Made by a program: the position numbers and the translations under genes. Source: Cristatella mucedo (lineage: Eukaryota; Bryozoa; Phylactolaemata; Cristatellidae). Taken from it: DNA of 37,818 nt. Position 1 is the first letter of the stretch. Every line of letters begins with the position of its first letter. Positions 19,463 through 29,250 of this stretch are shown in pieces. The stretch covers positions 1-37,818 of the forward strand of contig WPIO01000487.1 of the NCBI GenBank assembly GCA_009760855.2, in the 5' to 3' direction. The notes under the pieces are model-generated. The model was given only the letters and a program-made list of their open reading frames with translations, made no database searches and was not told where the DNA came from.

Positions 19463-20658
19463 ATGAGTATGATTTCTAGAAAAGATTTACAAAAGGATGG
19501 GACATTGTACTTTGATTCAAAGAGAATAATAAATGTTGGAGAAACTGTTGATACATTGGAAACAGTTTATAAAGCATTTGCTGATAACAAGTATCTAAGA
19601 AAAGATGCAGTTTCAGAAAAATGCATAACAGGTAATTTATCTGCAAATTCAAAAAAGTATGTAAGAAGATCAGATCCTGTTATTGGAAGAGATTTAGCGA
19701 CTAAAAAATATTGATACTAAATTAGATAAATATATGAGACCTGCAATAATGAGTGGAAACTTATTTGTTGAAAGTTTATAATTTGGAAGAAATGAATTAA
19801 AATTAGGTGGTTATGGACCATCTGACTTAATTCCTTTAAAATTCCTTCAACATTTTCATTTAAAGTGTGGAAACTATCTATATATTTCTAATATTAGTGC
19901 TAATACACGTTTTAGGAAATATTGAGGCAATTTAACTGCAAATAGTATAGGTAATATTGAAACAATACCTCAATCTTATTCTTCATCAAATCCAAGTCGT
20001 GCAGTTGTTAAAAAATCTGATTAGATGGAAAAATAATAAAACAGTATACTCTAGTATGAGAATAAGTCTTATGAATATAAAAAAATGCAGCCGATATTAA
20101 TACAACTTATCAAATAATTGATGATTTTAAATACAAAATAGTTAAAAAAGAAGATGGAGAAGTTTTATTAATTGAAGATAACCAACGATTTGAAGGATTT
20201 CCGAATCAATTTGCTGCATATGATTGTTAGTATACAAAAGTAATAATTTATATAACATCAAAAAATAAAATAGATGGGCAAATGTTAATTTCATCAATTA
20301 AGCAGAGATTTGTTATTAGGACACTACTTTTTCAATAGCTTCTAAAAAAATTTCATTTAGAATTGAAGATAAAGATTTATGTTCTAAATATAATTCATAT
20401 GTTAATTATATTAAACTTTCTAATGGAAGAGTTATCATTCGAATAGAGTTTTCATGACCAGTAGTCAGTTTTGCTTATGGAATAGTTAACTATGCTTTTG
20501 CACAAGAAGTTCTATCAAGAGGAACGTCATTAGTATTGACTCGTTATAATTATCTTGATGTAAGATTTTTAACAATTGTTTTCATCTCTATAACAAAATC
20601 AGTGGATTTCACATTTAAAACAAAAAATTCTAGATTTATTCCTGAGGAACCTATTTAA
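19463..20658 (+). pseudogene. Fibre-like gene 3
   Basis: Starts MSMISRKDLQKDGTLYFDSK, followed by KRIINVGETVDTLE, DPVIGRDLATKKY and, after a 1-base shift, IDTKLDKYMRPAIMSGNLFV. This is again the fibre repeat with its DPV...DLATKKYID signature. Further pieces (KFLQHFHLKCGNYLYISNIS) are beta-rich with several stops and shifts. The C-terminus ends FRFIPEEPI-like at the TAA at 20,656-20,658. About 398 codons overall, longer than fibres 1 and 2. It shares only the repeat with them, so the three may have different binding heads. Confidence 0.62.
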
Positions 20659-20734
20659 ATATTCCGATACATAGTCTTTTTAATCAATTCTTCAGGTATA
20701 TCACAACTCTTTTATTCTACTTTCATTAGTTTAG

Positions 20735-21032
20735 TTAGTTCTTTTTTTAGAGTAAGCTTCAGATCTCATACTATTTATTTTTTCTATTTTTAAGTCTTTA
20801 AGGAACTCTTTAAGGATTGAATTATCTCTAACTTCAGCAAATATATTTGCTATTTTTGGATCAGGGGAATTATTCTAAGTGATTTATATTCTAATACTAG
20901 TTTTACAGCATCTAACAAAGTTGATCTGATGTTTTCTACTTTAGCCATTGGATAAAAACATATTTTAAAGTTTGAATGATGTTGTCCTTGTGCTTCTTTA
21001 AGAGTGTATTTACTTCTTGTCTCGATGTTCAT
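20735..21032 (-). pseudogene. Gene E: small unrecognised gene
   Basis: Starts MNIETRSKYTLKEAQGQHHS at 21,032, then FKICFYPMAKVENIRSTLLD. A frame change near 20,870 leads to SPDPKIANIFAEVRDNSILK and LKDLKIEKI, ending about 20,735. Roughly 98 codons, helical. The first 30 codons are repeated in decayed form at about 21,321 by a tandem duplication. No family recognised. Confidence 0.4.
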
Positions 21033-21531
21033 CTTCGATATATTGTTTTTATATTTTATTTAAATTAGTTAAAAAGTGTTTGGATCGGGTTGAGCAAGTG
21101 CTGCCTCAGCAGCTTTTTGTTTTGAACTCTTACCATCAGTAATACTTGATAGAACTGCATCACACTCATCTCTAGCACTTCCAGTGATGTCAGGTTTAAC
21201 ACCAGATACTCAAGATACGACTATAGACATTGATGGAAGTTGAAAAACATATTTTAAAGTTTGAATGCTGTTGTCCTTGTGCTTCTTTAGGACACTATTT
21301 ACTTCTTGTCTCGATGTTCATCTTCGATATATTGTTTTTATATTTTATTTAAATTAGTTATAAAGTGTTTGGATCGGGTTGAGCAAGTGCTGCCTCAGCA
21401 GCTTTTTGTTTTGAACTCTTACCATCAGTAATACTTGATAGAACTGCGTCACACTCATCTCTAGCACTTCCAGTGATGTCAGGTTTAACACCAGATACTC
21501 AAGATACGACTATAGACATTGATGAAAGTTG
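20954..21531. repeat. Tandem 289-bp direct duplication
   Basis: Units 20,954-21,242 and 21,243-21,531 match with about eight differences. Each unit covers the 3' end of gene D and the 5' end of gene E, so the duplication created an extra D/E junction. No extra bases lie between the units. Confidence 0.95.
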
Positions 21532-21831
21532 TGATGCAATCTAAGTCGTATAATCAGCAATTTCACTATGATCGTCCAGGAGAGCATCAACTTTAAATCC
21601 AACTCTTTCCTCAAGACCTGATAGAACTTCAGTTTGACCTGCAGTAATAATATTTTGTGCTTCAACGTCAGCCTCATCAAGATTCTTAATAGACTCATCT
21701 GTCATAAGTGAAATATCAGAACTGAGTTGCTGCTTGTCATATGCTGTCATTCTTGACATAATGAGATAATCAAGGTAAGATTTAAGTGAAGCTGCAGTTG
21801 TTGCTAGCATAGGGTCAGTAACGGCTTTCAT
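21358..21831 (-). pseudogene. Gene D: helical protein, unrecognised
   Basis: 158 codons in one frame: MKAVTDPMLATTAASLKSYL, then an acidic helical region (SIKNLDEADVEAQNIITAGQ, SGLEERVGFKVDALLDDH) to a TAA at 21,541. The frame goes on through a TGA to SGVKPDITGSARDECDAVLS and KQKAAEAALAQPDPNTL. The C-terminal part lies in the 289-bp duplication. Coiled-coil character; possibly a virion or terminal-protein-like gene, but nothing identifies it. Confidence 0.45.
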
Positions 21832-21949
21832 TTCCTATATAATAATAAAAAATAAAATACATACACAAAACTAATCAGAGAAAATTTTTTATTACAAACC
21901 AAAACTCTCTTGTAGATTATTATTTGATTTTCTATTATTTACACAAGAA

Positions 21950-22265
21950 TCACTGTATTTTGTAAGTTCTTCATCTAATCTCACGTTCATTAGAAATGTC
22001 AAAAAGTGAAGTAATCTGTGAATCATTCAATGCTAAAACGAAGTCATGAAATTTATAAGAACTAAATTTGTTATCATGTATACATTTAAAAAAATTTAAA
22101 GCTGGTTTGCAACAAATATTCTTACATGCATATATATATATATATTACTTATACAATTTCCTTTATAATTAACTACTTCTGTCTTTGATTTGGTGTTTGT
22201 GAATTTTTTATTTGCTACCTTGAGCATCTCATTTATCTTACTACGACTTTCCATTAGTTTATCAC
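21950..22265 (-). pseudogene. Small Cys-containing gene remnant
   Basis: Minus-strand frame MESRSKINEMLKVANKKF, then VVNYKGNCISN, a TA-repeat expansion (22,127-22,146) that breaks the frame, then ACKNICCKPALNFFKCIHDN and FHDFVLALNDSQITSLFDIS. Five cysteines lie close together, which could bind zinc. No known family. Confidence 0.35.
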
Positions 22266-22304
22266 ATTTATCTCATATATATCTATAAGAATACTAATTT
22301 AAGA

Positions 22305-22490
22305 ACTATCAATATATGGGATTACTTTGTCTAGTGAATCTTTAAATATACGTTGATCTTGCCCTTTAAGTTTTTGAAGGCAGATTTTTACAGCCATTTC
22401 TCTAGATTGTTCACAACTTAAAATTCTTGAGACATCCTTTTCTATATATGAAAATAAAATTGTATTTAACTGAAATTGAAAAACTTAAGA
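22305..22490 (-). pseudogene. Short frame following the acidic gene
   Basis: LFSYIEKDVSRILSCEQSRE and MAVKICLQKLKGQDQRIFKD form an open, amphipathic stretch ending at a TAA near 22,305. It may be the frameshifted C-terminus of the acidic protein upstream or a separate small gene. Confidence 0.3.
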
Positions 22491-22495
22491 GCTAT

Positions 22496-22747
22496 CTACC
22501 GATGATTCAAGATACTTTTGAATGCTTGTACTTTCTCATAAATGAGATATTCATATTGTTCACAGAATAGAAATTCTTCTAGATCTTCACCAGATTCAGA
22601 ATCAGTATCGATGTAAGATGAAACTTTAGACTCGTAAGACTCAGATTCAGATTCTGTTTCCATTTGATAATCAGGGTTGTCGATTGAATCCTCTGAATAC
22701 TCTGACTCACTATCAGAACTGGTAATATCGATTTCTTTGGGATTCAT
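22496..22747 (-). CDS. Acidic Ser/Glu-rich protein
   Basis: 83 codons, MNPKEIDITSSDSESEYSED at the start, then several SESES/DSES clusters, ending FLFCEQYEYLIYEKVQAFKS. The Ser-Asp/Glu clusters resemble casein-kinase-2 target tracts of viral early proteins. It stands immediately upstream of the small helical genes and downstream of polymerase on the same strand. Function unknown. Confidence 0.5.
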   Translation of the reverse strand: MNPKEIDITSSDSESEYSEDSIDNPDYQMETESESESYESKVSSYIDTDSESGEDLEEFLFCEQYEYLIYEKVQAFKSILNHR

Positions 22748-22849
22748 CCTATATTAGTAAACATAATTTTGTTAACATATATTAAATTTCTCCATTGACT
22801 CGTATAGTTCTACTTCTTCTTGTATATTTACTAGTTTTTTATCATCTTT

Positions 22850-25800
22850 TTATTTTTTATCTGAAAATCTAACTTTCTTTACAGGTAACTGTTTAGTATT
22901 TTCAATCTTTTTTTTGGCATCTATACTAATATTACAAATTTTACAGTGGCCTGGTGACTCTTTTATCCTATAGTGACCGTAAGAGTAACTATGAATTCCA
23001 CAGTCTAACCAATATCGTTTTGAGTCAAATGCTGATAGTGCTTTTTTAGATTGTTTTATAGTATACATTTGATGGTTTCTAGATTGAAATCCTGACTGAT
23101 TGCAATAAACATCATAACCAGTTTTAAGACAATCAACATAATCAGAATGAGTTAAATACTTCTTTACTACATCTTTCTTGGTTTCTTTTGCTTTTTTGAC
23201 TGCAGATTTAACTTCTATTCCTTTATCTTTCTTTATAGCTATCTGCATTGAATAAAGTTTCGGTCTTAAGAAAACTTCCTCATCAAGTACAATTGATTTT
23301 TCAATCATATCGCCTTTCTTATCTCTAATGAAATCTTTTGTTTTTGGATCTACTGAATATTTTTCACATATTTTATCTTTGAATTTCCCTAGACTTCCCT
23401 TACTAGCAGGTATAATCTTTTCAGCTCCTTCTACTTACCATATATCCTGATTCTTATGATAACCAGATACATCAAGGTAATCTTAATAATTTTCAAAGTC
23501 TTTATAAACATGATCAGTATTTATTTGCATTACCAAAGAATCCGTTTCAGTATAAGCAAGGCTTACTTAATCATTATAATAATCTAATATTGTGTTATAA
23601 TATAAATCTTGCATTATTAGTTTTGAAATATCTAGAATCGTAAAACCTAAATAAATAGGCTTATCACGACAGATCTCTGCTTTCTTTGTTTCGATTCCAA
23701 CTGAATCTCAATAAAACAATCTTCTATCTTTAAACCGTGCACTCATTAATTTTTATCTGAAACTACAACATCCTTATCATATTTAAGATCAAACAATTCA
23801 ATGTTTACTCTTTCTCTCACATTTTCCATTGTCTTTGCAAAGAATGCATATATTTTGAGTTTAAAATATTCTTTTTCAAACTCATCCTTAGCTACTTTTC
23901 TTCTTTCCATGTTATTAACTTGATATCCACTTAACCATTTACTTCATGTGAAAGAATTACTATGTGTCTTAGTTAATACGTATCCTCTTTCAATGGTAAG
24001 TTTTAAATTTCTATAATGGATATCATATTTAACTTTTTGTTCTAGATTAACAATCATTTTTCCACTTTACTTTCACAATCATGTATTTTCTTCTTATCAT
24101 CCCTAATAATGTTTTCGTTTGATATTCAGAGTATTCTTCAACACCTAATTTTCTCCTAATTGGTAAAATAGGATAATCAGAGTGTCACGTAATTCTTCTG
24201 GACAGTGCATATCTACTTCAAAAGCATAACCAGTTTCAGCATCTTCTTGTAATGATAATTTCTTCTTAGTTGTAATCTTCTCTATTTGTTTACTATCTAA
24301 AAACTTGAAATCAGAAATCGGAAGTGGTTGTGTAATTGCCGTAGCATATAATGAATTTGCATCGACATAAAGTAACCGACTCTTTTCTTTAGTACTATCA
24401 TAATTAGAAGCCATTTCATTGTTTGCTTTGATATATCCACAGGATGCTAGTGTTATTCATCCTCTCATTGCACTTTCGAAGAAGAAACAATTTTCAAAGT
24501 TCGTTAATAGATCTAGTTTATCCTTTGAAAATCTCAAACCTGCAAACTAAATTAAACCTGGTGCTGTTAGGAAATTGGCAGGATCTAAACCGTCAATTTT
24601 CTTTGACAAATGCCTACAATGTTGAAATACATCTGCATGTAGAAGGACATCCATAGTTAGATAAATATCGCTGTACTTTCCTAATTTATCTTCAGTGCTG
24701 GGATCAATTTTTTCATTGATGCCAAAACTTTGTAAACCGATCAGAATCTTTTTTATCTATGTTTGCATCATTTAATGTGCTCTAACAAATTTTAATTAAG
24801 GGTAGTGACTTTTCATCTAGTCTTGAAAATGAGTCTATATACTCATAGGACAATATACCTTTTTTCTTTAATATAGATTGAATTAATTATCATCCAACAT
24901 TGAAAAGTAATTTCTTGTTTGTTCTCATGGTTTTCCTGATTTAACAATATTATTTACAAGATCTGCTAAACATCTTTGCAACATTTGTAAAGAGTCTTTG
25001 GAAGTATGTGAACCAATCTCAATGTTTATATATTTCTCCATGTTAATGTCAATGACTTTTTTATCTAGTTTTAAATCTTGAAATTCTTGTACTAGTATAT
25101 GTGAGTCGTAACCTTTTAAGATGTGAGTAAATACTGGAAGTTTAAACTTCTTTGGATTAATGATGAGATTTAAGTTGCAAGCATTATTTGCAGCACCCCT
25201 ATACTTTCCTGTTAAATGAAAATTATATAAAACTTTATCTCCATCTAAATCTAAATTGCAAATATGAAGAAAAGTTGCATTCTCAAAATCTTTTTTGTCT
25301 CCTTCATTAAAATTACTATAATCAAACTTTTCACATTTATCAAGAACAGGTTTCATTTCAGTTTTTATTCTCTCAACTTGTTCTAACCAACTTTGTAATA
25401 GATCTCCAACATTATTTGAACCATTGAATAATGTAAATGTTCTTTATTTTCCTTCATAATCAATAATAGTATAAGCAGATGAATAAGGAATATGCTTTTG
25501 AAAAGTACCTTGTGGTGTAGTAGGATCTTCTTTATCTGTTGTTCTAACGGTTGTAAGTAAACATTTAAAGTCTGCATAAGCAACATAAGGACACCAAAAC
25601 GTTTTAGCATAATCTCTAAAATAACATTTGTCTCTTTTTTATTATCTGCCCTTGGCATTCCTATTCTAGACTTAACACCATTTCCCCGTTTGCAAGCATC
25701 CATATGTAATTCTAGTTTATCTTTAGAGTAAAATCGACACAAACATCTTTTAAAAGTAAGCTGTATTCCATATCCTTTGCTACCTCTACACAAACCATTG

Positions 25801-26457
25801 ATGTTTTTTAAAATTACATAATGAAAGTTGCTTTATTTGGAGTGCTATACAAAAGAAGATCTAAATGTCTCTCTTTCTCTTCATCAACTACTGTAAGTGA
25901 AGTTAAAATTGTATTATCATATTCGTAAACATTAATAGTTATGTTAAATAGTTCAGCTAAATGAGTTATATCAACAACATTTAAAACGTTTGAAGGATAC
26001 TTCCCCTTAACGTTGAACAACTCTTCTATTCTCTTTAGAAGCAGTGAATATTTCTCATGTAATACTTACTTTAAATCGGCAATAGATTCCTGATGATTAT
26101 CTCTCCAGTGGAGAAACATTAACACGCACCATAAAGCACTAAGACGATCTGATTCATTCTTTATAAGCATTGCGATCTCTTCTTTTCTAATCCTTCTGGC
26201 ATTGGTAAATAACTACCACCGGATGCATGTTGAAAATATGAAAACTTTGCATAAATAGCATTAATGCACACTATAATCCAATTAGAACCGCTTTATAATC
26301 ATTCCTCTACTTTATTTTTAAAAGCTGCAAATCGGGTTTTATTTAATCTATCAATATCTGAAACTCTATTTATTTTTGAATTACTTATTCCTGCAAATGG
26401 TTGGTAATTATAGGCAGCACTTTCTGAAACTAAAATAGGCGAAATAACAAGGGTCAT
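22850..26457 (-). pseudogene. Family B DNA polymerase, protein-primed Polinton/adintovirus type
   Basis: About 1,200 codons from a plausible ATG at 26,457. In order: GGSYLPMPEG (near 26,210), HLAELFNITINVYEYDNTIL (26,000), a Cys/His element CLCRFYSKDKLELHMDAC (25,720), exonuclease motif I PYVAYADFKC (25,590), KYRGAANNACNLN and ILKGYDSHILVQEF (exo II, 25,110), EYIDSFSRLDEKSLP (24,820), YVDANSLYATAITQPLP (motif A, 24,350), KTMENVRERVNIEL (motif B side, 23,830), LAYTETDSLVMQIN (motif C, 23,550), KPKL-like and KDVVKKYLTHSDYVDCLKTG (thumb, 23,150). The usual Glu of exo I is Lys and the first Asp of motif C is Glu. At least three frameshifts and eight or more stops (TAA and TGA). Length and order match Pfam DNA_pol_B_2. 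Clearly dead. Confidence 0.93.
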
Positions 26458-26557
26458 TTTAAGTCACTCTTGTTTTTAAGTAATTCTTTAATAAGAAATT
26501 TAAGTTCTGCTCCAATCTTATCATATATTACGTAAAATCAATTACGTTCTTATTTAG

Positions 26558-26884
26558 TCAAATATATTCATAATCAAAGAATTTACCATCAAAAGAAGAT
26601 TTTCCTAAAAAACAACCTGTTTCCTGTATCTTCATTAGCCTCTTGGATTCTCTATCGAAAGACCATCCGCTTTTAGGCTTAACGGTTTTCTTAGCTATAG
26701 GATTATCTAGTTTGATAGATTTTGGTGATCGTAAAGTTGCAACCATTGCATCTACAGTGTATTTTGATAAAGGATATTTTGGGATAAGACCTGTACGTTT
26801 ACTTACCCCTTCTCTGATATGTTTTGCATGATCGCTAAATTTTTCACCCACCTGTCGCATAAAGTTATCATTGTTATGAGACAA
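26558..26884 (-). CDS. Unrecognised 108-aa ORF upstream of the polymerase
   Basis: Intact frame: MSHNNDNFMRQVGEKFSDHA at the start, then EGVSKRTGLIPKYPLSKY and KKTVKPKSGWSFDRESKRLM. Basic, with no signal or membrane segment. Same strand as the polymerase, about 100 bp upstream of it, and at the edge of the AT-rich core. In protein-primed viruses a terminal protein is often encoded near the polymerase, but I see no specific sign of that here. Confidence 0.5.
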   Translation of the reverse strand: MSHNNDNFMRQVGEKFSDHAKHIREGVSKRTGLIPKYPLSKYTVDAMVATLRSPKSIKLDNPIAKKTVKPKSGWSFDRESKRLMKIQETGCFLGKSSFDGKFFDYEYI

Positions 26885-27134
26885 GTATGTGAAGATAGAA
26901 AGAATTTATTTATTAAATATTAAATTAATTTCAACTATTTTTTACTCCTATAGAGTCACATCAAGCTAAACAATTCTGAGTAAATATACAATGAAGGGTA
27001 TGGAGAATAGGGTCTCGAGAATGACGGCAGCCATTAAATAAATTGGACGACGAGAAACGATCGAGCGAAAGCGAGATTGTATATCGGACGATTTGTTTAA
27101 TTGATGATGTCATTCGATCGAGCTATAGGCTACA
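26885..27134. other. Right edge of the AT-rich core virus
   Basis: Composition changes abruptly from AT-rich to mixed near 26,950-27,000. No terminal inverted repeat or target-site duplication could be matched with the other core end, which is destroyed by the arm junction. Confidence 0.45.
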
Positions 27135-27697
27135 TGCCATTCATTGTATATCTACTAGGCTGGAGCCAAATAATGAAGGGACCTAAAAGTGTGTGAAAAA
27201 CCTTGAAGTCAATCCGTTGCTTGACTGGTAGCCAGTGAAGGTCGGCGAGAAGTTGAGTAATGCAACAACTGCCATGCTCACGACTGACAAGCCCAGCTGA
27301 GGGTGTTTCTCGCCAGCTACAAGCGCCTGAGTTCATATGCCGGTAGGCCAGTAAGCAGTGAATTGCAGAAGTCGAGACGGGATGTCACGAATGCACTGAC
27401 CAACATGGACGCTATGTCCTTATCTAAACAAGCCCGAATTTTAGCAATGTTATGAAGCTGATAATAGGCCGATTTGATTGTGGAGCTAATACGGTAGTCT
27501 AGCCAAAGGTCGCTTTGGAATATGACACCTAGACTTCGAGCTGCTGCGACTGAAGATGTGCTGGCTGAGCCAATTTTAGCGTCAGCCTTTCGGATTTGTG
27601 AATCACACTGGGTTTGCCCATAACTAGTAAGTTTGTTTTATCATCGTTCAGTTTTAGAAAATCTGCTGCCGTCCATGTGTGGATGTCATCGATGCAT
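27135..27697 (-). mobile_element. LINE fragment B (L2/CR1-type reverse transcriptase end)
   Basis: Minus-strand frames give CIDDIHTWTAADFLKLNDDK, then TNLLVMGKPSVIHKSERLTL, later AGLVSREHGSCCITQLLADL and HWLPVKQRIDFKV. These are the region after the YADD motif and the C-terminal end of a chordate/invertebrate L2/CR1-type LINE. Frames are broken. Its 5' end abuts the 3' tail of LINE A. Confidence 0.82.
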
Positions 27698-29250
27698 GCA
27701 TTGTAATGTAATGTAATGTATCTTCGTCTGTAACTCCACAAAGTCATAAAGACCACGTGGGTGTTACACAGGAGAGTTTTTTATAGACCACTCTCAGCCT
27801 AAGCGGCTTTCGGTAATCATTCGGTAGCCAACATACTTCGTCCCACGCAACAAAGAGAAAGTGGGAATCTATGCAATATCAAATCTATGCAATCAATTAT
27901 CATAGCAAAGTCGGGATAGCAGTTGAGGTAGTAAGTAGAATAGTAGTAGTAGCTAAGGACCACTCAAAAGGAATAGCCATAGTCGGCAGTAGGAGATTAG
28001 TTGTCGTAGTATGGGAATTGTGGAAGCGAGTTCCACAGTCTATGACTTGCAGAGCTAAAGCTTCTGGCTCCAACTGTCTGTCTGCGGAGGAATGGGACAG
28101 CCAGTTTATTGTCCAAACAGGACCTGAGGGTGCGCACAGGCTGAAACTGATGCAGCAGTTCAGCTAGGTACGAAGAAGCCAAGCCGTGGTGGGCCTTGTG
28201 GGTCAGAGTAAGAACTTTGCTCTGAATCCTTTGCTCAACTTGCAACCATCCTAGCTCTTTCAGCAAAGGAGGCACGTTCTCAAACCACTGGGACCTAAAG
28301 ACTAGCCTTGCAGCCCTATCATAGTCCGTTGTAGTGGCATAATAGCCTTCTTTGGCAGGCCAGCCAAAAGGGAATTACCATAATCAAGCCGAGACGGAAC
28401 TGAAGAGCTAGTTAAAGTTGTTACAAGCCACTGTGGGAGATAGCCCCAAATCTTTGATAGGGATTGGATGTGATGGCCAGCTGTAGAGGCAGTCTTCTGA
28501 ATGAAGCTTTTGAAATTGAGGCAGCTATCGAATACGACATCTAAATTTCGAGCACATGGTGAAGGTCGAGCAATAGCGTCACCTATTAGAACAGCAAAGC
28601 CTTTTCATCCAGCCACACGCTTAGGGTGTCCAATGAGCAGCAGTTCGGTTTTATCATCATTTAATTTCAGGAAGTGAGTTGAGCGAATATGAGGTGCTCG
28701 AAGGCTGGCATGGATCAAAGCAAATGTACAACTGATTGTCACCAGCATACAAGTGAAAGCCTAGATTGTGCTTGGCAATCACATCAGCAAGAGGCAGAGT
28801 ATAAACCGTGAACAAAACCGGAACTAGCACGGAGCACTGAGGTACTCCACATTTCAGAGGTACTTCAGATGATCTTTGTCCATTCACGTCAATACTCTGG
28901 AGTCTCCCACTGAGATAGGACCTGAACCACTGCAGAGAGCAGTGCCAGTGATGCCCAGGCGAGATAAGAGGCGCTCTAGAAGAACTTTGTGATCAATGTT
29001 ATCAAAAGCTGCCGAAAGATCAAGCTAAACAAGCAGAGACACTCAACCCTTGTCTGCATTCCTAAGTAAGTCGTTGTATACCCGAAGCAATGCTGAGTCT
29101 GTGGAGTGATTAGCTCTTAAGCCAGACTGGAACTTACTAGCAACGTGTGAGGTTTCGATGTATGAGTTCAGCTGGTCTGCCACGACCCGTTCCAGTGTCT
29201 TTGATAGGAAATGTAAAAGCGGAACTGGGCGGTAGTTGTTGGTTGTAGGT
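27698..29250 (-). mobile_element. LINE fragment A (L2/CR1-type), 5'-truncated
   Basis: On minus: NNYRPVPLLHFLSKTLERVV, SGLRANHSTDSALLRVYNDL, LDLSAAFDNIDHK, LKCGVPQCSVLVPVLFTVYT and HLYAGDNQLYICF (the catalytic YADD is YAGD), then KELGWLQVEQRIQSKVLTL and HGLASSYLAELLHQF. A 3' UTR follows with ACCCACGTGGTCTTTATGAC and a short ACATT/TGTAA repeat tail at about 27,698-27,722. Same family as the arm LINE fragments. Dead: the active-site Asp is lost and there are multiple stops. Confidence 0.88.

Larger units (their letters stand above)
18255..19466 (+). pseudogene. Fibre-like gene 2, interrupted by a microsatellite and a SINE
   Basis: Starts MLGKRSRGKSSKNCIRKTGD, then [17 protein letters not shown] 1-base shift leads to [16 protein letters not shown], a TA microsatellite (18,403-18,494), then [24 protein letters not shown] follows, inserted exactly between LANPINP and SDTATKDYADTKLELTGG, and two more repeats come after (GGTIRGNLIVDAG; NGNLDMQNNFARVLNDPVNP). 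After TAG at 19,060 and 19,334 the C-terminus ends KDKKPISSGDNTYVTEDVKY plus a hydrophobic strand. Its TGA overlaps the next gene's ATG (ATGA). Without the insertions it would be about 300 codons. Confidence 0.72.

Noticed and set aside
17389-20658. A prophage, because of the fibre repeats and HNH-AP2 gene.
   Set aside because: The polymerase and capsid signatures are of eukaryotic Polinton/adintovirus type, and LINEs and SINEs show nuclear animal DNA.
20954-21531. A CRISPR-like or satellite array.
   Set aside because: Only two directly adjacent units with no spacer; a simple tandem duplication.
11222-26457. A reassigned genetic code, because many in-frame stops in the core genes are TAA and the PLA2 and HNH-AP2 genes have no frameshift.
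   Set aside because: TGA (polymerase, gene C) and TAG (fibre gene 2) also occur in frame, other genes are frameshifted, catalytic residues are lost, and the arm homologue has Glu where the HNH gene has its first TAA. Decay in AT-rich DNA explains it.
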